From an uncultured Methanobrevibacter sp. (GTDB lineage: Archaea > Methanobacteriota > Methanobacteria > Methanobacteriales > Methanobacteriaceae), in assembly GCA_900314605.1 (NCBI GenBank), contig OMVX01000026.1, forward strand, positions 1 through 64,000: 64,000 bases of DNA, written 5' to 3'. The notes beneath the pieces are model-generated. The model was not told the DNA's origin and did no database searches. It was given only the letters and a program-made list of their open reading frames with translations. The number at the start of each line of letters is the position of its first letter. The first letter of the stretch is position 1. Below, piece after piece: positions 37,427 through 46,695 of the stretch. Position numbers and translations under genes: made by a program.

Positions 37427-37778
37427 AATTTTATTTAATTTATCTATTTTTTATTTTAATTTTTTTTTAAAATTATTTTGTATTGATTTTTTTCATTGAA
37501 TTTTTTATATTTTTAGTAATAATAGTTTAATCAGTATATAATATAAAATATTTTAATATTATTTGACTAAAATTAAAGTTTTAGGATTTAGTAAGGTGTG
37601 TTTTTTTAGTGTCTTTCAAAATCTAAAAATTTTTTACAAAATCCCTATTAAAGATTTTATTTTAAAAATAAAGACAGAAATTATTAAAAAAATTTATTTT
37701 AGGTGAACACATTTATTTTTGAAAGTATTTTTGTTGGACATAAATATGTATTTAAACTAATTTTAATATAATATTTTT
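37427..37778. other. Intergenic with degenerate MITE-like ends
   Basis: CTTTCAAAATCT at 37612-37623 and the opposed TTATTTTTGAAAGTA at 37713-37727 resemble eroded copies of the TIR of the MITE family near 11.5 and 60.7 kb. The interior is AT-rich without a frame. The next gene's ATG at 37779 has no ribosome site, so promoter elements probably lie just upstream. Confidence 0.35.
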
Positions 37779-38951
37779 ATGATATTTAAAAACCAACGTA
37801 ACACTAATATAGAAATATTAAGAATTATATCAATATTATTTATTTTATTTTTTCATTTTTTAATATTTGATTTGGATAAGTTTCATTATACTTTTTCAAA
37901 TCCAAATATGTATGTTGTATATTTTTTGGGGATTTTAGGTAAATTAGGTGTAGATATTTTTATTTTAATTTCTGCCTATTATATGATAGAATCCACATTT
38001 ACGATTAAAAAATTATTTAAATTATGTGGGGCAATTTATTTTTATTCATTTATATTTTTTGTAATGGCTATAATAATTATTACACCTGCTCATATGAGTA
38101 TTTCAGATTTTGGTCAAGGTCTTTTGCCTATTAGCCATAGTGCATATTGGTTTATGACATGTTATATTATATTAATGTTATTTTCTCCTTATTTAAATAA
38201 ATTAATTAAAGGATTATCAAAAAAATCTTTTTCTAAAATAGTATTATTATCACTCTTTTTATGGTCTATAGTTCCTACTATTATTCCTCCTATGACTTCA
38301 TATCCTGTTCAAAATATATTTGTAGGTAATAATTTTCAATATTCTCAGTTAATTTGGTTCTTTGTACTATATCTGGTTGGAAGTTATATTCGTTTATATT
38401 TTAATTTAGATAAAATAAGCAATAAAAAATTAATTGGAGGATTTATAATTTCAATAATTATATCTTTTATTGGAAATTGTTATTTTGGTATGATGGATTT
38501 TAATACTTCTACTAATTATTGGTGGAGTTTACCTATGTTCGGTGTTATGGAGGGATCAATAGGATTTTCATTTTCTTTAGAGAATAAATTCTTTATAATG
38601 ACTGCTGCAATATGTTTACTTTTAATTTTCTTAAAAAGAAAAGAATTTTCAAATAAATATATAAATTATATAGCTGGAAGTGCATTTGGTGTTTATTTAA
38701 TTCATGACAACCTTTTTTTCCGTCAAATATTATGGGGGCACTTAGGTATAAATTCTTTTTATAACAGTCCTTATTTCATTTTAATAATAATTGGAGTGGT
38801 ATTGGGAATTTATATAACTTGTACTTTTATTGATATTCTTAGAAGATCAACTATAGAAAAAGTATGGATATATATAATTGATAATAAGCTCAATTTTATT
38901 TCTAATTGGATTGAACGTATAAACGATTCCTTTAATGAAAAATTTTCATAA
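37779..38951 (+). CDS. Membrane acyltransferase (acyltransferase 3 family)
   Basis: The 390-residue protein has about ten membrane helices. It starts RNTNIEILRIISILFILFFH, which matches the N-terminal helix of the acyltransferase 3 family (NxxLDxLRxxA.L.V...H). The members O-acylate surface sugars or lipids. A His at the end of helix 1 would be catalytic. It borders the degraded IS element and the adhesin genes, consistent with surface modification. No ribosome site is visible. Confidence 0.8.
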   Translation: MIFKNQRNTNIEILRIISILFILFFHFLIFDLDKFHYTFSNPNMYVVYFLGILGKLGVDIFILISAYYMIESTFTIKKLFKLCGAIYFYSFIFFVMAIIIITPAHMSISDFGQGLLPISHSAYWFMTCYIILMLFSPYLNKLIKGLSKKSFSKIVLLSLFLWSIVPTIIPPMTSYPVQNIFVGNNFQYSQLIWFFVLYLVGSYIRLYFNLDKISNKKLIGGFIISIIISFIGNCYFGMMDFNTSTNYWWSLPMFGVMEGSIGFSFSLENKFFIMTAAICLLLIFLKRKEFSNKYINYIAGSAFGVYLIHDNLFFRQILWGHLGINSFYNSPYFILIIIGVVLGIYITCTFIDILRRSTIEKVWIYIIDNKLNFISNWIERINDSFNEKFS

Positions 38952-39018
38952 TTTTAAATTTCTTTGAAACATTTCTTTATGAAAAATGTATTTTTTTTAA
39001 TTAGAAATAAAATAATAT
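38952..39018. other. Short AT-rich spacer before IS element
   Basis: A T-rich run (38990-38999) probably ends the acyltransferase transcript. Nothing else is seen before the IS left end. Confidence 0.3.
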
Positions 39019-40274
39019 TTAGGGGTCTGAAATTTTTTGCTTAAAAATCGGGCTAAAATCTCTTATTTTTTATATTTATAAGATTCATTAATGATAATTC
39101 ATAAAAATACAATTTAATTTTCATTTTAATTTTAATAAAAAGGGTCTTTATATCGTTAAATTTTAATAGTATGTGTTACATATATTTATTTGGTAATTAT
39201 AATGAAACACAGATTAAATTTAGATATTAAAGACCCGAATTATAGTTTGTTGAAAGAAATATTTAAAATTATGGATTGCAGATAATCTTCTGAAATTTTA
39301 GCTTCCTATGGTTTTAAAAACATTGATAAACAAGTATTTATATTTAAAATCATATTTATAAGCATGTTTTTTGGTTTAGACATTCCATTTATCTTAAATG
39401 ATCTAGAATATAAAGAAAAACTTCGCAAATACTTTAATATTTCAGAGGTTTTAAGCGCTGATCAAGTTTATAAAAATTTTTCAAACCAAAATTCTGAAAA
39501 ACTTGTTAAAGCATTAAATCGTATTATAAATTCTAGAAATTGTGTTAAAAGAAGAGGAAAAAGACTTTCATTGTTAATGCAACACCAATGGACTTAGATA
39601 TTAATTTCCATAGAAATAAAAAGACTAAAAAAAATCTTGAATACTTGAATTTAAAATAGAGTTATTCATCTTCTAAAGGATTTTATATTGGATTTAAAAC
39701 AACCATTATAATGGATTTCGATAGTATAAATCCTGTTTCTATTTTAATCCATTCTGGAGCTCCCAATGATGCAAAACTTTTTGATGAAAATATGGAAAAT
39801 CTTCATAAAAGATGAATTATTCAAAAAAGAGATACTTAATTTTGGATAAAGGATATTACAGCTATAAAAATTACCAATTAGGAATTAGCAAATACAAAAT
39901 CATTCCTTTTATTTTCCCAAAAGACAATTTCAAAAGAAACAAACTTAATGACCAATTATCCTATCCATTACCATCATTTATGAAAATAAAGAAAATTAAA
40001 ACAGAGAAAAGATTTTTTAAAAATTAAAAACATGAATTAATAAAAAAAATTAGATAATTGGAAAAAATTTAAACCAATTAGAGGACAAATAGAAGATTTT
40101 TTTAAATTACTGAAACAAGGACTTAATTTAAGAGGAATTCATAAATATATTCCAAAATCTGTTGAAAAAACAGTATATATGAATGTATTTTTAGGAGTTT
40201 TATCATATAGCTAGAATTTAACTCAAAAACAGCCATACAACAATTATCAGAGAACTAAAAAATTCAGACCCTTA
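39019..40274. mobile_element. Degraded IS element with ~20-bp inverted ends
   Basis: The left end ttaggggtctgaaatttttt (39019-39038) and the right end (40255-40274, reverse complement ttaagggtctgaatttttta) form imperfect terminal inverted repeats. They enclose a broken transposase. The length of about 1.25 kb and single-gene layout are like the small IS elements of methanogens such as ISM1, but I cannot assign a family. No clean target duplication is visible. Confidence 0.8.
39202..40213 (+). pseudogene. DDE transposase, multiply disrupted
   Basis: From the ATG at 39202 (MKHRLNLDIKDPN) the frame is stopped by TAA at 39283-39285. A frameshift near 39560 precedes NATPMDLDINFHRNKKT. Further stops follow (TAG after EYLNLK, TGA after NLHKR) and another frameshift leads to LILDKGYYSYKNYQL. 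The last piece holds RGQIEDFFKLLKQGLN. The Asp (MDLD), Asp (LDKG) and Glu (QIED) fit a DDE transposase of IS4-like type. It cannot be functional. Confidence 0.85.
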
Positions 40275-40520
40275 AAATCATTATATTTTTATATAAATTA
40301 AATCATAACATTATTGTAAAAAAAAAAAAATTATCTAGTTAGGAGATTTTTAAAATTATTTATTGTATATATTAATTTTGTTTTCATATTATTTTATTAG
40401 ATAATTTTTTTATGTATTGTTTTGAACAAATATATGTTTATTTGGTTAACGGCATATATTTATTTTAATTCATTCTTTAAGATGAATTATTAAATTTTAA
40501 AAAGTTATGGAGGGTTTAAA

Positions 40521-42437
40521 TTTAGGTTTAAATTAGTCTTTGGTATTGCATTAATTTTTATCTTATTTTTAGGTGTAGGTCTTGTTTCTGCAAGTGAAAT
40601 TGATAATGATGATGCAAGTAGATTAACAGATTATAATATTAAGACTACATCGGTTAATAATGATGGTATTAGTGAAAGTGATGATATTGGTGTGAATGCT
40701 AAGGAAAATAATGATGATACAAATTTCAAATCTTTATCTGCTAGTAATGGTGATAAGGGTGATTTAAAAGATAGTAATGAGGTTTTAAATTTTAGTAGTT
40801 TAAATAATACTATTAATTCAGGATCATCTATTATTGTCTTAGAAAATAATTACACTTATGATAATAGTACTGATTCACGTTTTATTGAATTTGGTGGTAT
40901 TGTCATTAGTCGTGATTTAACTATTGATGGTCAAGGTCATACTATTGATTTAGGTGGACAAATAAGATTTTTAAATGTTAATAATTATTCTATAACATTA
41001 AAAAACATTAATATTATTAATGGAATAACAGTAGGAGAATTTCATGGTGGTGCAGTTCTTATTAATAATGGTAACTGTACAATTATAAATTCCACATTTA
41101 CTAATAATGTTGCATATGCATGTGGTGGTGCAGTAGCTGTTATGACGGGTAATTGTGAAATTATAAATTCTACATTTGATAATAACAATGGACAGTTTGG
41201 TGGTGGACTTGGTGTTAGAGGTAATGCTAGTGTTATAAATTCTACATTTACTAATAACCAAGGAGCTTTTGGTGCTGCAGTTGATATACGGGATGGTATT
41301 TGTAGTTTTATCAATAATTCTTTCATAAATAATGTTGTATACAGATATGGTGGTGCTATTGACCTTTCCCGTGTTAATTATACTTTTATTAATTCAATAT
41401 TTAACTATAATCGTGGAGACTTTAGGGGTGGTGCTATCGCCATAGAAGATTCTAATGGAAGTTTTATTAATGCTACATTTATGGGTAATAAAGTAACAAA
41501 TCCTAATAGTGATGGTGGGGGTGCAGTTTTCATTATAGATGTGATGGGTGTTTCAGTTCATACTACCTTTATCAATTCTAAATTTTTGAATAATACTGCA
41601 ACACTTAATGGTGGTGCAGTTCACCTTGGTGGGGATTGTAACTTTATTAATTCTACATTTATTAATAATACTGCACCTGAGGGTGGTGCATTATATCTGT
41701 ATGGTGGTAGTGGTAATTTTACTAATGTTACCTTCACATCTAATATAGCTCAAGAATATGGTGGTGCAGTCCGTAGTTATGGGACTTTCAATAATTTTAC
41801 AAATGCTTTATTTACTGAAAATTATGCAAAATATGGTGGTGCGGTCTATATAACTGGTAGTGGTAATTTTAACAATGCTACATTTGCTGATAACAATGTA
41901 AGTAAATCTGGTGGTGCATTATATCTGTATAGTGGTAGTGGTAATTTTACAAATAGTATATTTAATAACAATACTGCTAGTGTTTCTGGTGGCGCTGTAT
42001 ACTTTTCTAGAAGTAATGGTATTTTGACCAATTCTACATTTGATGATAATAGGGCAAATTCTGGTGCTGCAGTTTATACTGAGGAGGATAGTGGTGGTGC
42101 AGTTTATATTAAACGGGACGGTATGTTTACTGATTCTAAATTTAATAATAATAGTGCTCAATATGGTGGTGCAGTCTTTATTAATAATGGTAGTTGTACA
42201 ATTATAAATTCTACATTTACTAATAATTCTGCATCAGCACATGGTGGTGCATTATATCTGTATGGTGGTAGTGGTAATTTTACAAATAGTATATTTAATA
42301 ACAATACTGCTAGTGTTTCTGGTGGTGCTGTATACTTTTCTAGAAGTAATGGTATTTTGACCAATTCTACATTTGATGATAATAGGGCAAATTCTGGTGC
42401 TGCAGTTTATACTGAGGAGGATAGTCAGCTAATATAG
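40521..42437 (+). CDS. Adhesin-like protein, N-terminal part (frameshifted)
   Basis: A signal peptide (RFKLVFGIALIFILFLGV...SA) precedes an acidic Asn/Asp-rich linker and a right-handed beta-helix built of PMP-like repeats (GGAV, STFTNNxA). The first standard start is a GTG at 40692, which would lose the signal peptide. The strong GGAGGG at 40509-40514 lies 6 bases before TTT at 40521, exactly as GGAGGA precedes ATT in the second adhesin, so the start is probably there. The frame ends at TAG 42435-42437 after a recombination junction at 42425; the remaining protein continues in another frame. Confidence 0.75.
   Translation, partial: FRFKLVFGIALIFILFLGVGLVSASEIDNDDASRLTDYNIKTTSVNNDGISESDDIGVNAKENNDDTNFKSLSASNGDKGDLKDSNEVLNFSSLNNTINSGSSIIVLENNYTYDNSTDSRFIEFGGIVISRDLTIDGQGHTIDLGGQIRFLNVNNYSITLKNINIINGITVGEFHGGAVLINNGNCTIINSTFTNNVAYACGGAVAVMTGNCEIINSTFDNNNGQFGGGLGVRGNASVINSTFTNNQGAFGAAVDIRDGICSFINNSFINNVVYRYGGAIDLSRVNYTFINSIFNYNRGDFRGGAIAIEDSNGSFINATFMGNKVTNPNSDGGGAVFIIDVMGVSVHTTFINSKFLNNTATLNGGAVHLGGDCNFINSTFINNTAPEGGALYLYGGSGNFTNVTFTSNIAQEYGGAVRSYGTFNNFTNALFTENYAKYGGAVYITGSGNFNNATFADNNVSKSGGALYLYSGSGNFTNSIFNNNTASVSGGAVYFSRSNGILTNSTFDDNRANSGAAVYTEEDSGGAVYIKRDGMFTDSKFNNNSAQYGGAVFINNGSCTIINSTFTNNSASAHGGALYLYGGSGNFTNSIFNNNTASVSGGAVYFSRSNGILTNSTFDDNRANSGAAVYTEEDSQLI
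41910..42092 (+). repeat. 183-bp direct repeat, copy 1
   Basis: The block 41910-42092 (61 codons, GGALYLYSGSG to TEEDS) is repeated at 42243-42425 with about two base differences. In copy 1 the frame continues normally (SGGAVYIKRDG). The two copies lie in the same frame, 333 bases apart. Confidence 0.9.
42243..42425 (+). repeat. 183-bp direct repeat, copy 2, ending at frameshift junction
   Basis: This near-identical copy of 41910-42092 ends exactly where the frame breaks. After it, three bases (cag) lead into 42429-42460, a copy of 41740-41771 (ctaatatagctcaagaatat and onward) in a different frame. The junction therefore joins two sites that do not match. Confidence 0.85.
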
Positions 42438-45400
42438 CTCAAGAATATGGTGGTGCAGTCTTTATTAATAATGGTAGTTGTACAATTATAAATTCCACAT
42501 TTACTAATAATTCTGCATCAGCAGATGGTGGTGCAGTCTTTATTAATAATGGTAGTTGTACAATTATAAATTCCACATTTACTAATAATTCTGCATCAGC
42601 AAATGGTGGTGCACTCTCTATTAAATATGGTAATTGTACAATTGTAAATTCTACATTTACTAATAATTCTGCATCAGCAGATGGTGGTGCAGTTCTTATG
42701 AATAATGGTAGTTGTACAATTGTAAATTCTACATTTACTAATAATTCTGCATCAGCAAATGGTGGTGCACTCTCTATTAAATATGGTAATTGTACAATTA
42801 TAAATTCTACATTTATTAATAACACTGCAAAGTATGGGGGTGCTATTTTCTTAAATTTTGTTAATTATACATTTACAGATTCAACATTTAAATATAATAT
42901 TGTAGAGATGGATGGTGGTGCTATCTCCATATTAGACGCTTCTAGTGGAAGTTTTATTAATGCTACATTTATGAATAATAAAATAAATGGTCTAGAATAT
43001 AGTGAGGGTGGTGCAGTTTGCATTATAGATAGGACTGGTTCTAAATATCTTAATACATTTATCAATTCTAAATTTCTGAATAATAGTGCAACAAGGGGTG
43101 GTGGTGCAGTTTATACTGATGGTATTTGTAATTTTATTAATTCTACCTTTATTAATAATACTGCATATACTGGTGGTGCAGTCCGTATGAATTCATATTA
43201 TGGTAATTTTATAAATGTGACCTTCATAGATAATATAGCAGTATATAGAGGTGGTGCAGTCTTTTGTAATGGGGATCCCTTTAATTTTACAAATGCCCTA
43301 TTCATTAGAAATTATGCAGAAGATGGTGGTGCAGTCTATAATATGGGTCACGCTAATTTTAACAATTCTACATTTACTGATAACCATGTAAATGGATCTG
43401 GTGGTGCATTATATCTCTATAGTGGTGGAGGTAATCTCACAAATAATATATTTAATAACAATACTGCTGATATTTCTGGTGGTGCTATATTCATTTCTAG
43501 GTATAATACTAATGTTTACAATTCTACATTTGCAGATAACATTGCAAATTCTGCTGCTGCAATTTATATTGTAGAAAATACGGTTACATTGGATCCTCTA
43601 TATGTTACTTTTATAGATTCTACTTTTATTGGTAATAATGCTACTGTTGGAGGTACTATTTTCTTAAATAATTCAAAACAGCATTCAGTGTTTAAAGTTA
43701 CTAAGTCTCAGTTTAAAGATAATATGGGTAATATTGTTTATTTAACCAATGCTGACAATATTACTATTGATAATGATACTAGGGCTTTAAGTGACTTTGA
43801 TTTATGTTGTATATATACAAACATGACTGCTATAGTAATGAATTATTTCTATGATTCAACAGGTCATATTTTAGTTAATGTCTCCTGTCTTGATATTCAT
43901 CTGCCTTATGGGATTATTCAAATTATAATTGGCAATAAAACCTATACTGGATATTTAATAGAGGGTCAAGGTGTAATTGACCTTGATGGCGTTAATGTAG
44001 GATATTATGCAGTATCCGTTTTATATAATGGTTCTTCTATATGGGCCAAATCATCTTCAAATGTTAATTTTACAGTTTTTAAGAAAGATGTTGATATGGA
44101 TCTTTCTATAACTAATATTACATATGGTGAAGATGCAGCAGTGGAAGTTATCTTTAATGAAACTGTAGAAGGATTTGTTTATATTAAATATGATGGAAAA
44201 ATATATAATGTAACTGTAAATGGTAGTAAAGCAACAATTATTCTTGATCAATTAGATGCAGGTAATTATACTTTTGATGTTACTTTTGATTCTAATAACT
44301 ATAATCAAACTATTCAATCAGTTAATCTTACAGTATTTAAAGCTAATTCTACTATATCTGCTAATGTAGAAGATGAAGATTATATGGAGAATATTATAAT
44401 TAATGTTACAACACCTTGTGAAGATGGGGTAATTTATGTTGTAATTAATAATCAGACATATAAGGGATATGTTATAGGTGGTGAAGGAAGTATTATAGTA
44501 ACTGATTTAGAACCTGGTTTTTATACTTGTAATGTAACATATAATGGTTCTGATAATTATAATTCTTGCGTTGTTCCTGTTAATTTTACTGTTAATAAGT
44601 TAAATGTTACTATTGTTACTAATGTTGAAATTGATGATAATAATGATGTGTTAATTCATCTTTTAGTTGATGGTGATGATGGTGTGGCTTATGTGATTAT
44701 TAATAATAATACTTATACAGGTCGTATTGTTAATCGTACTGGTGTTATTAATATAACTGATTTGCTTTCAGGTTATTATGAGACTAGTCTTGTTTATAAT
44801 GGTTCAGTTCATTATAATCCTTCTCTCGTTCCTGTTAATTTTACTGTTGATAAATATGATTCTGCAATTTCTGTTAATGTAGTTGATGTTGTTTATGGTA
44901 AGGATGTTATAGTTAATGTTACAACTGACTGTGATGACGGTGAAATTTATATTGAATTGAATGGTCAAAAGTATAGAGGGTATATTCTTGATGGTAAGGG
45001 AAGTATTATAATTCCTTCTTTAGAGCCTGGTTTTTATATTTGTAATGTTACATATACGGGTTCTGATAATTATAATCCTTGTGTTGAATCTGTTAATTTT
45101 ACAGTTAATAAGATTAATTCTACTACTAATACTTTTGTAGAACTTAAGAATGGTGATGTTTATATTAATGTTTTAACTACTGGTGAGGATAGTGTAGCCT
45201 ATGTTATATTTAATGGTACAAATTATACTTGTAATATTACTGGTGGTCAAGGCATGATTATGATTACAGGTTTAGATGCAGGTTATTATGATGCTAATTT
45301 AACTTACGTTGGAAATAAATATTATAATCCTAGTATTTCATATGTAAATTTTGTTATAGGAGATAAAATAGATTCTTCTATATTTGTTAATACATCTGAT

Positions 45401-46231
45401 GTTGTTTATGGTAATGATGTATTAATTAATGTTAGAACCGATTGTGATGATAGTATTGTTTATGTTATTGTAAATGGTCAAATATTTGAGGGAAATATTA
45501 TTGATGGTATTGGTTTAATTAGAGTTAGTGGTTTAGATGCTGGTAATTATGAGTTTAATGTAACATATAAAGGATCAGATATTTATAAACCTTGTGTTGC
45601 ATCTGTTAATTTCACAGTTAATCCTCAATCTACTTGTATCCGTGCTAATGATGCTAGCTATATTATAAATTATGGCGGTACCTATAAAGTTAACTTTGAT
45701 CCTTTACTTGAAGGAGTAAATATTACCTTTACTATAAATGGTAAAAATATATCTTCAACACTTACTGATAAATCAGGTATAGCTGTTATTAATTTATCTC
45801 CATCACAATTAAGTTCTATTGGTGCAGGTTCTCATAATATGATTGTAAGTTTTGCAGGTAATAAAAATTATCTTCCATTTAATACTACAGTAAAAGTCAG
45901 TATTAATAAGGAAAATACATTGTTTTCTAATGTTAAATCAGTTAAAAAATACTATAAAAGTAATGCTAAAGCTATACAGTTAACTGCAACATTAAAAAAC
46001 AGTAAAAATAAAGTTATAAAAAACCAATGGGTTTACTTTAAAGTTAACAATAAGAAAACTTATAAGGTAAAAACAAATTCCAAAGGTGTAGCTAAACTTA
46101 CACTCAACCGTGCTAAAATTAAAGCTTGTAAACTTAATAAAAAAGGTAATTATAAGTTCACTGTAACTTATAAAACTACTAAAACATTTAAACAGGCTAC
46201 TAAAAACGGTAGATTAAAAGTTTTAAAATAA
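42431..46231 (+). CDS. Adhesin-like protein, C-terminal part (frameshifted)
   Basis: The frame resumes at 42431 (NIAQEYGGAV) and continues the PMP-like beta-helix to about 43720. A linker follows, then about six Ig-like repeats of 90-95 residues (SITNITYGEDAAVEVIF, DAGNYTFDVTFDS and related) to about 45620. A Lys-rich C-terminal domain ends the protein (VKSVKKYYKSNAK...GRLKVLK). The first ATG is at 42698, with no ribosome site or signal peptide, so this half is unlikely to be secreted alone. Together with the preceding part it makes one surface protein of about 1900 residues. The domain layout is that of methanogen adhesin-like proteins. Confidence 0.75.
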   Translation, partial: NIAQEYGGAVFINNGSCTIINSTFTNNSASADGGAVFINNGSCTIINSTFTNNSASANGGALSIKYGNCTIVNSTFTNNSASADGGAVLMNNGSCTIVNSTFTNNSASANGGALSIKYGNCTIINSTFINNTAKYGGAIFLNFVNYTFTDSTFKYNIVEMDGGAISILDASSGSFINATFMNNKINGLEYSEGGAVCIIDRTGSKYLNTFINSKFLNNSATRGGGAVYTDGICNFINSTFINNTAYTGGAVRMNSYYGNFINVTFIDNIAVYRGGAVFCNGDPFNFTNALFIRNYAEDGGAVYNMGHANFNNSTFTDNHVNGSGGALYLYSGGGNLTNNIFNNNTADISGGAIFISRYNTNVYNSTFADNIANSAAAIYIVENTVTLDPLYVTFIDSTFIGNNATVGGTIFLNNSKQHSVFKVTKSQFKDNMGNIVYLTNADNITIDNDTRALSDFDLCCIYTNMTAIVMNYFYDSTGHILVNVSCLDIHLPYGIIQIIIGNKTYTGYLIEGQGVIDLDGVNVGYYAVSVLYNGSSIWAKSSSNVNFTVFKKDVDMDLSITNITYGEDAAVEVIFNETVEGFVYIKYDGKIYNVTVNGSKATIILDQLDAGNYTFDVTFDSNNYNQTIQSVNLTVFKANSTISANVEDEDYMENIIINVTTPCEDGVIYVVINNQTYKGYVIGGEGSIIVTDLEPGFYTCNVTYNGSDNYNSCVVPVNFTVNKLNVTIVTNVEIDDNNDVLIHLLVDGDDGVAYVIINNNTYTGRIVNRTGVINITDLLSGYYETSLVYNGSVHYNPSLVPVNFTVDKYDSAISVNVVDVVYGKDVIVNVTTDCDDGEIYIELNGQKYRGYILDGKGSIIIPSLEPGFYICNVTYTGSDNYNPCVESVNFTVNKINSTTNTFVELKNGDVYINVLTTGEDSVAYVIFNGTNYTCNITGGQGMIMITGLDAGYYDANLTYVGNKYYNPSISYVNFVIGDKIDSSIFVNTSDVVYGNDVLINVRTDCDDSIVYVIVNGQIFEGNIIDGIGLIRVSGLDAGNYEFNVTYKGSDIYKPCVASVNFTVNPQSTCIRANDASYIINYGGTYKVNFDPLLEGVNITFTINGKNISSTLTDKSGIAVINLSPSQLSSIGAGSHNMIVSFAGNKNYLPFNTTVKVSINKENTLFSNVKSVKKYYKSNAKAIQLTATLKNSKNKVIKNQWVYFKVNNKKTYKVKTNSKGVAKLTLNRAKIKACKLNKKGNYKFTVTYKTTKTFKQATKNGRLKVLK
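42449..42838 (+). repeat. Five tandem 78-bp repeats inside adhesin
   Basis: Units begin at 42449, 42527, 42605, 42683 and 42761, each starting ggtggtgca and encoding 26 residues of the GGAxxINNGSCTIxNSTFTN type. Units 1 and 2 are nearly identical; 3 and 5 are alike and 2 and 4 are alike, so the array has grown by pairs. A further unit lies at 42165-42242. One unit is one or more turns of the beta-helix. Confidence 0.9.
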
Positions 46232-46276
46232 AAAAGGAAATATATTTATTTTCCTTTTCTTTTTTTCTTTTTTTTA
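46232..46276 (+). terminator. Hairpin and T-run terminator after adhesin
   Basis: A 9-base perfect stem (aaaaggaaa 46232-46240, tttcctttt 46250-46258) with a 9-base AT loop is followed by long T-runs to 46276. It begins directly after the adhesin stop. Confidence 0.75.
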
Positions 46277-46695
46277 ATAAGGTATATAGTCCATTTTATT
46301 TTATAATACATTTTTTTTCTGATTTTTTTGAAATATATTATAATAAATAATTTATAATTGGTAAAAAAGATATGGACTTTTTAAAAACATCAAATGTGAT
46401 AAATAATTATATTTTATTAATCGCCATCTATAGCTAATTCTATTCTAATTATTTTAAATAAAAAAAGCAAGAATTTTCTAATAACTATTTTAAGTAAATT
46501 ATATATAATCTTAACAATAATATTATAAAAGTAAATAATTTATAATATAAAATATTAATATTCCATTAATATTAATTATTTATTTAATTTAAATATTATT
46601 TTTCTAATGTATATTATTATTAAATTTTTAGATTATTAGGAGTTTAATTATTTATTTCATAAACAATTTATTATAATGTTTGTAGGAGGCTTATT
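46277..46695. other. Intergenic region upstream of glmS
   Basis: AT-rich, with no glmS-type leader structure or reading frame recognised. GTAGGAGG at 46682-46689 is the ribosome site for glmS. TATA-like stretches occur around 46500-46560. Confidence 0.35.

Noticed and set aside
40507-40536. Short ATG frame (MEGLNLGLN) over the adhesin ribosome site
   Set aside because: It has no ribosome site of its own and overlaps the Shine-Dalgarno sequence; treated as chance.
40998-42825. Several antisense reading frames opposite the adhesin, with repeated PPSADAELLVNVEF-like peptides
   Set aside because: They are the reverse reading of the repeat-rich adhesin gene; they lack ribosome sites and their periodicity mirrors the sense repeats.
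42449-42838. Regular repeats that could look like a CRISPR array
   Set aside because: The units are contiguous, lie inside a coding frame and have no unique spacers; no cas gene is present. The 59-bp repeats at 48661 also have no spacers.
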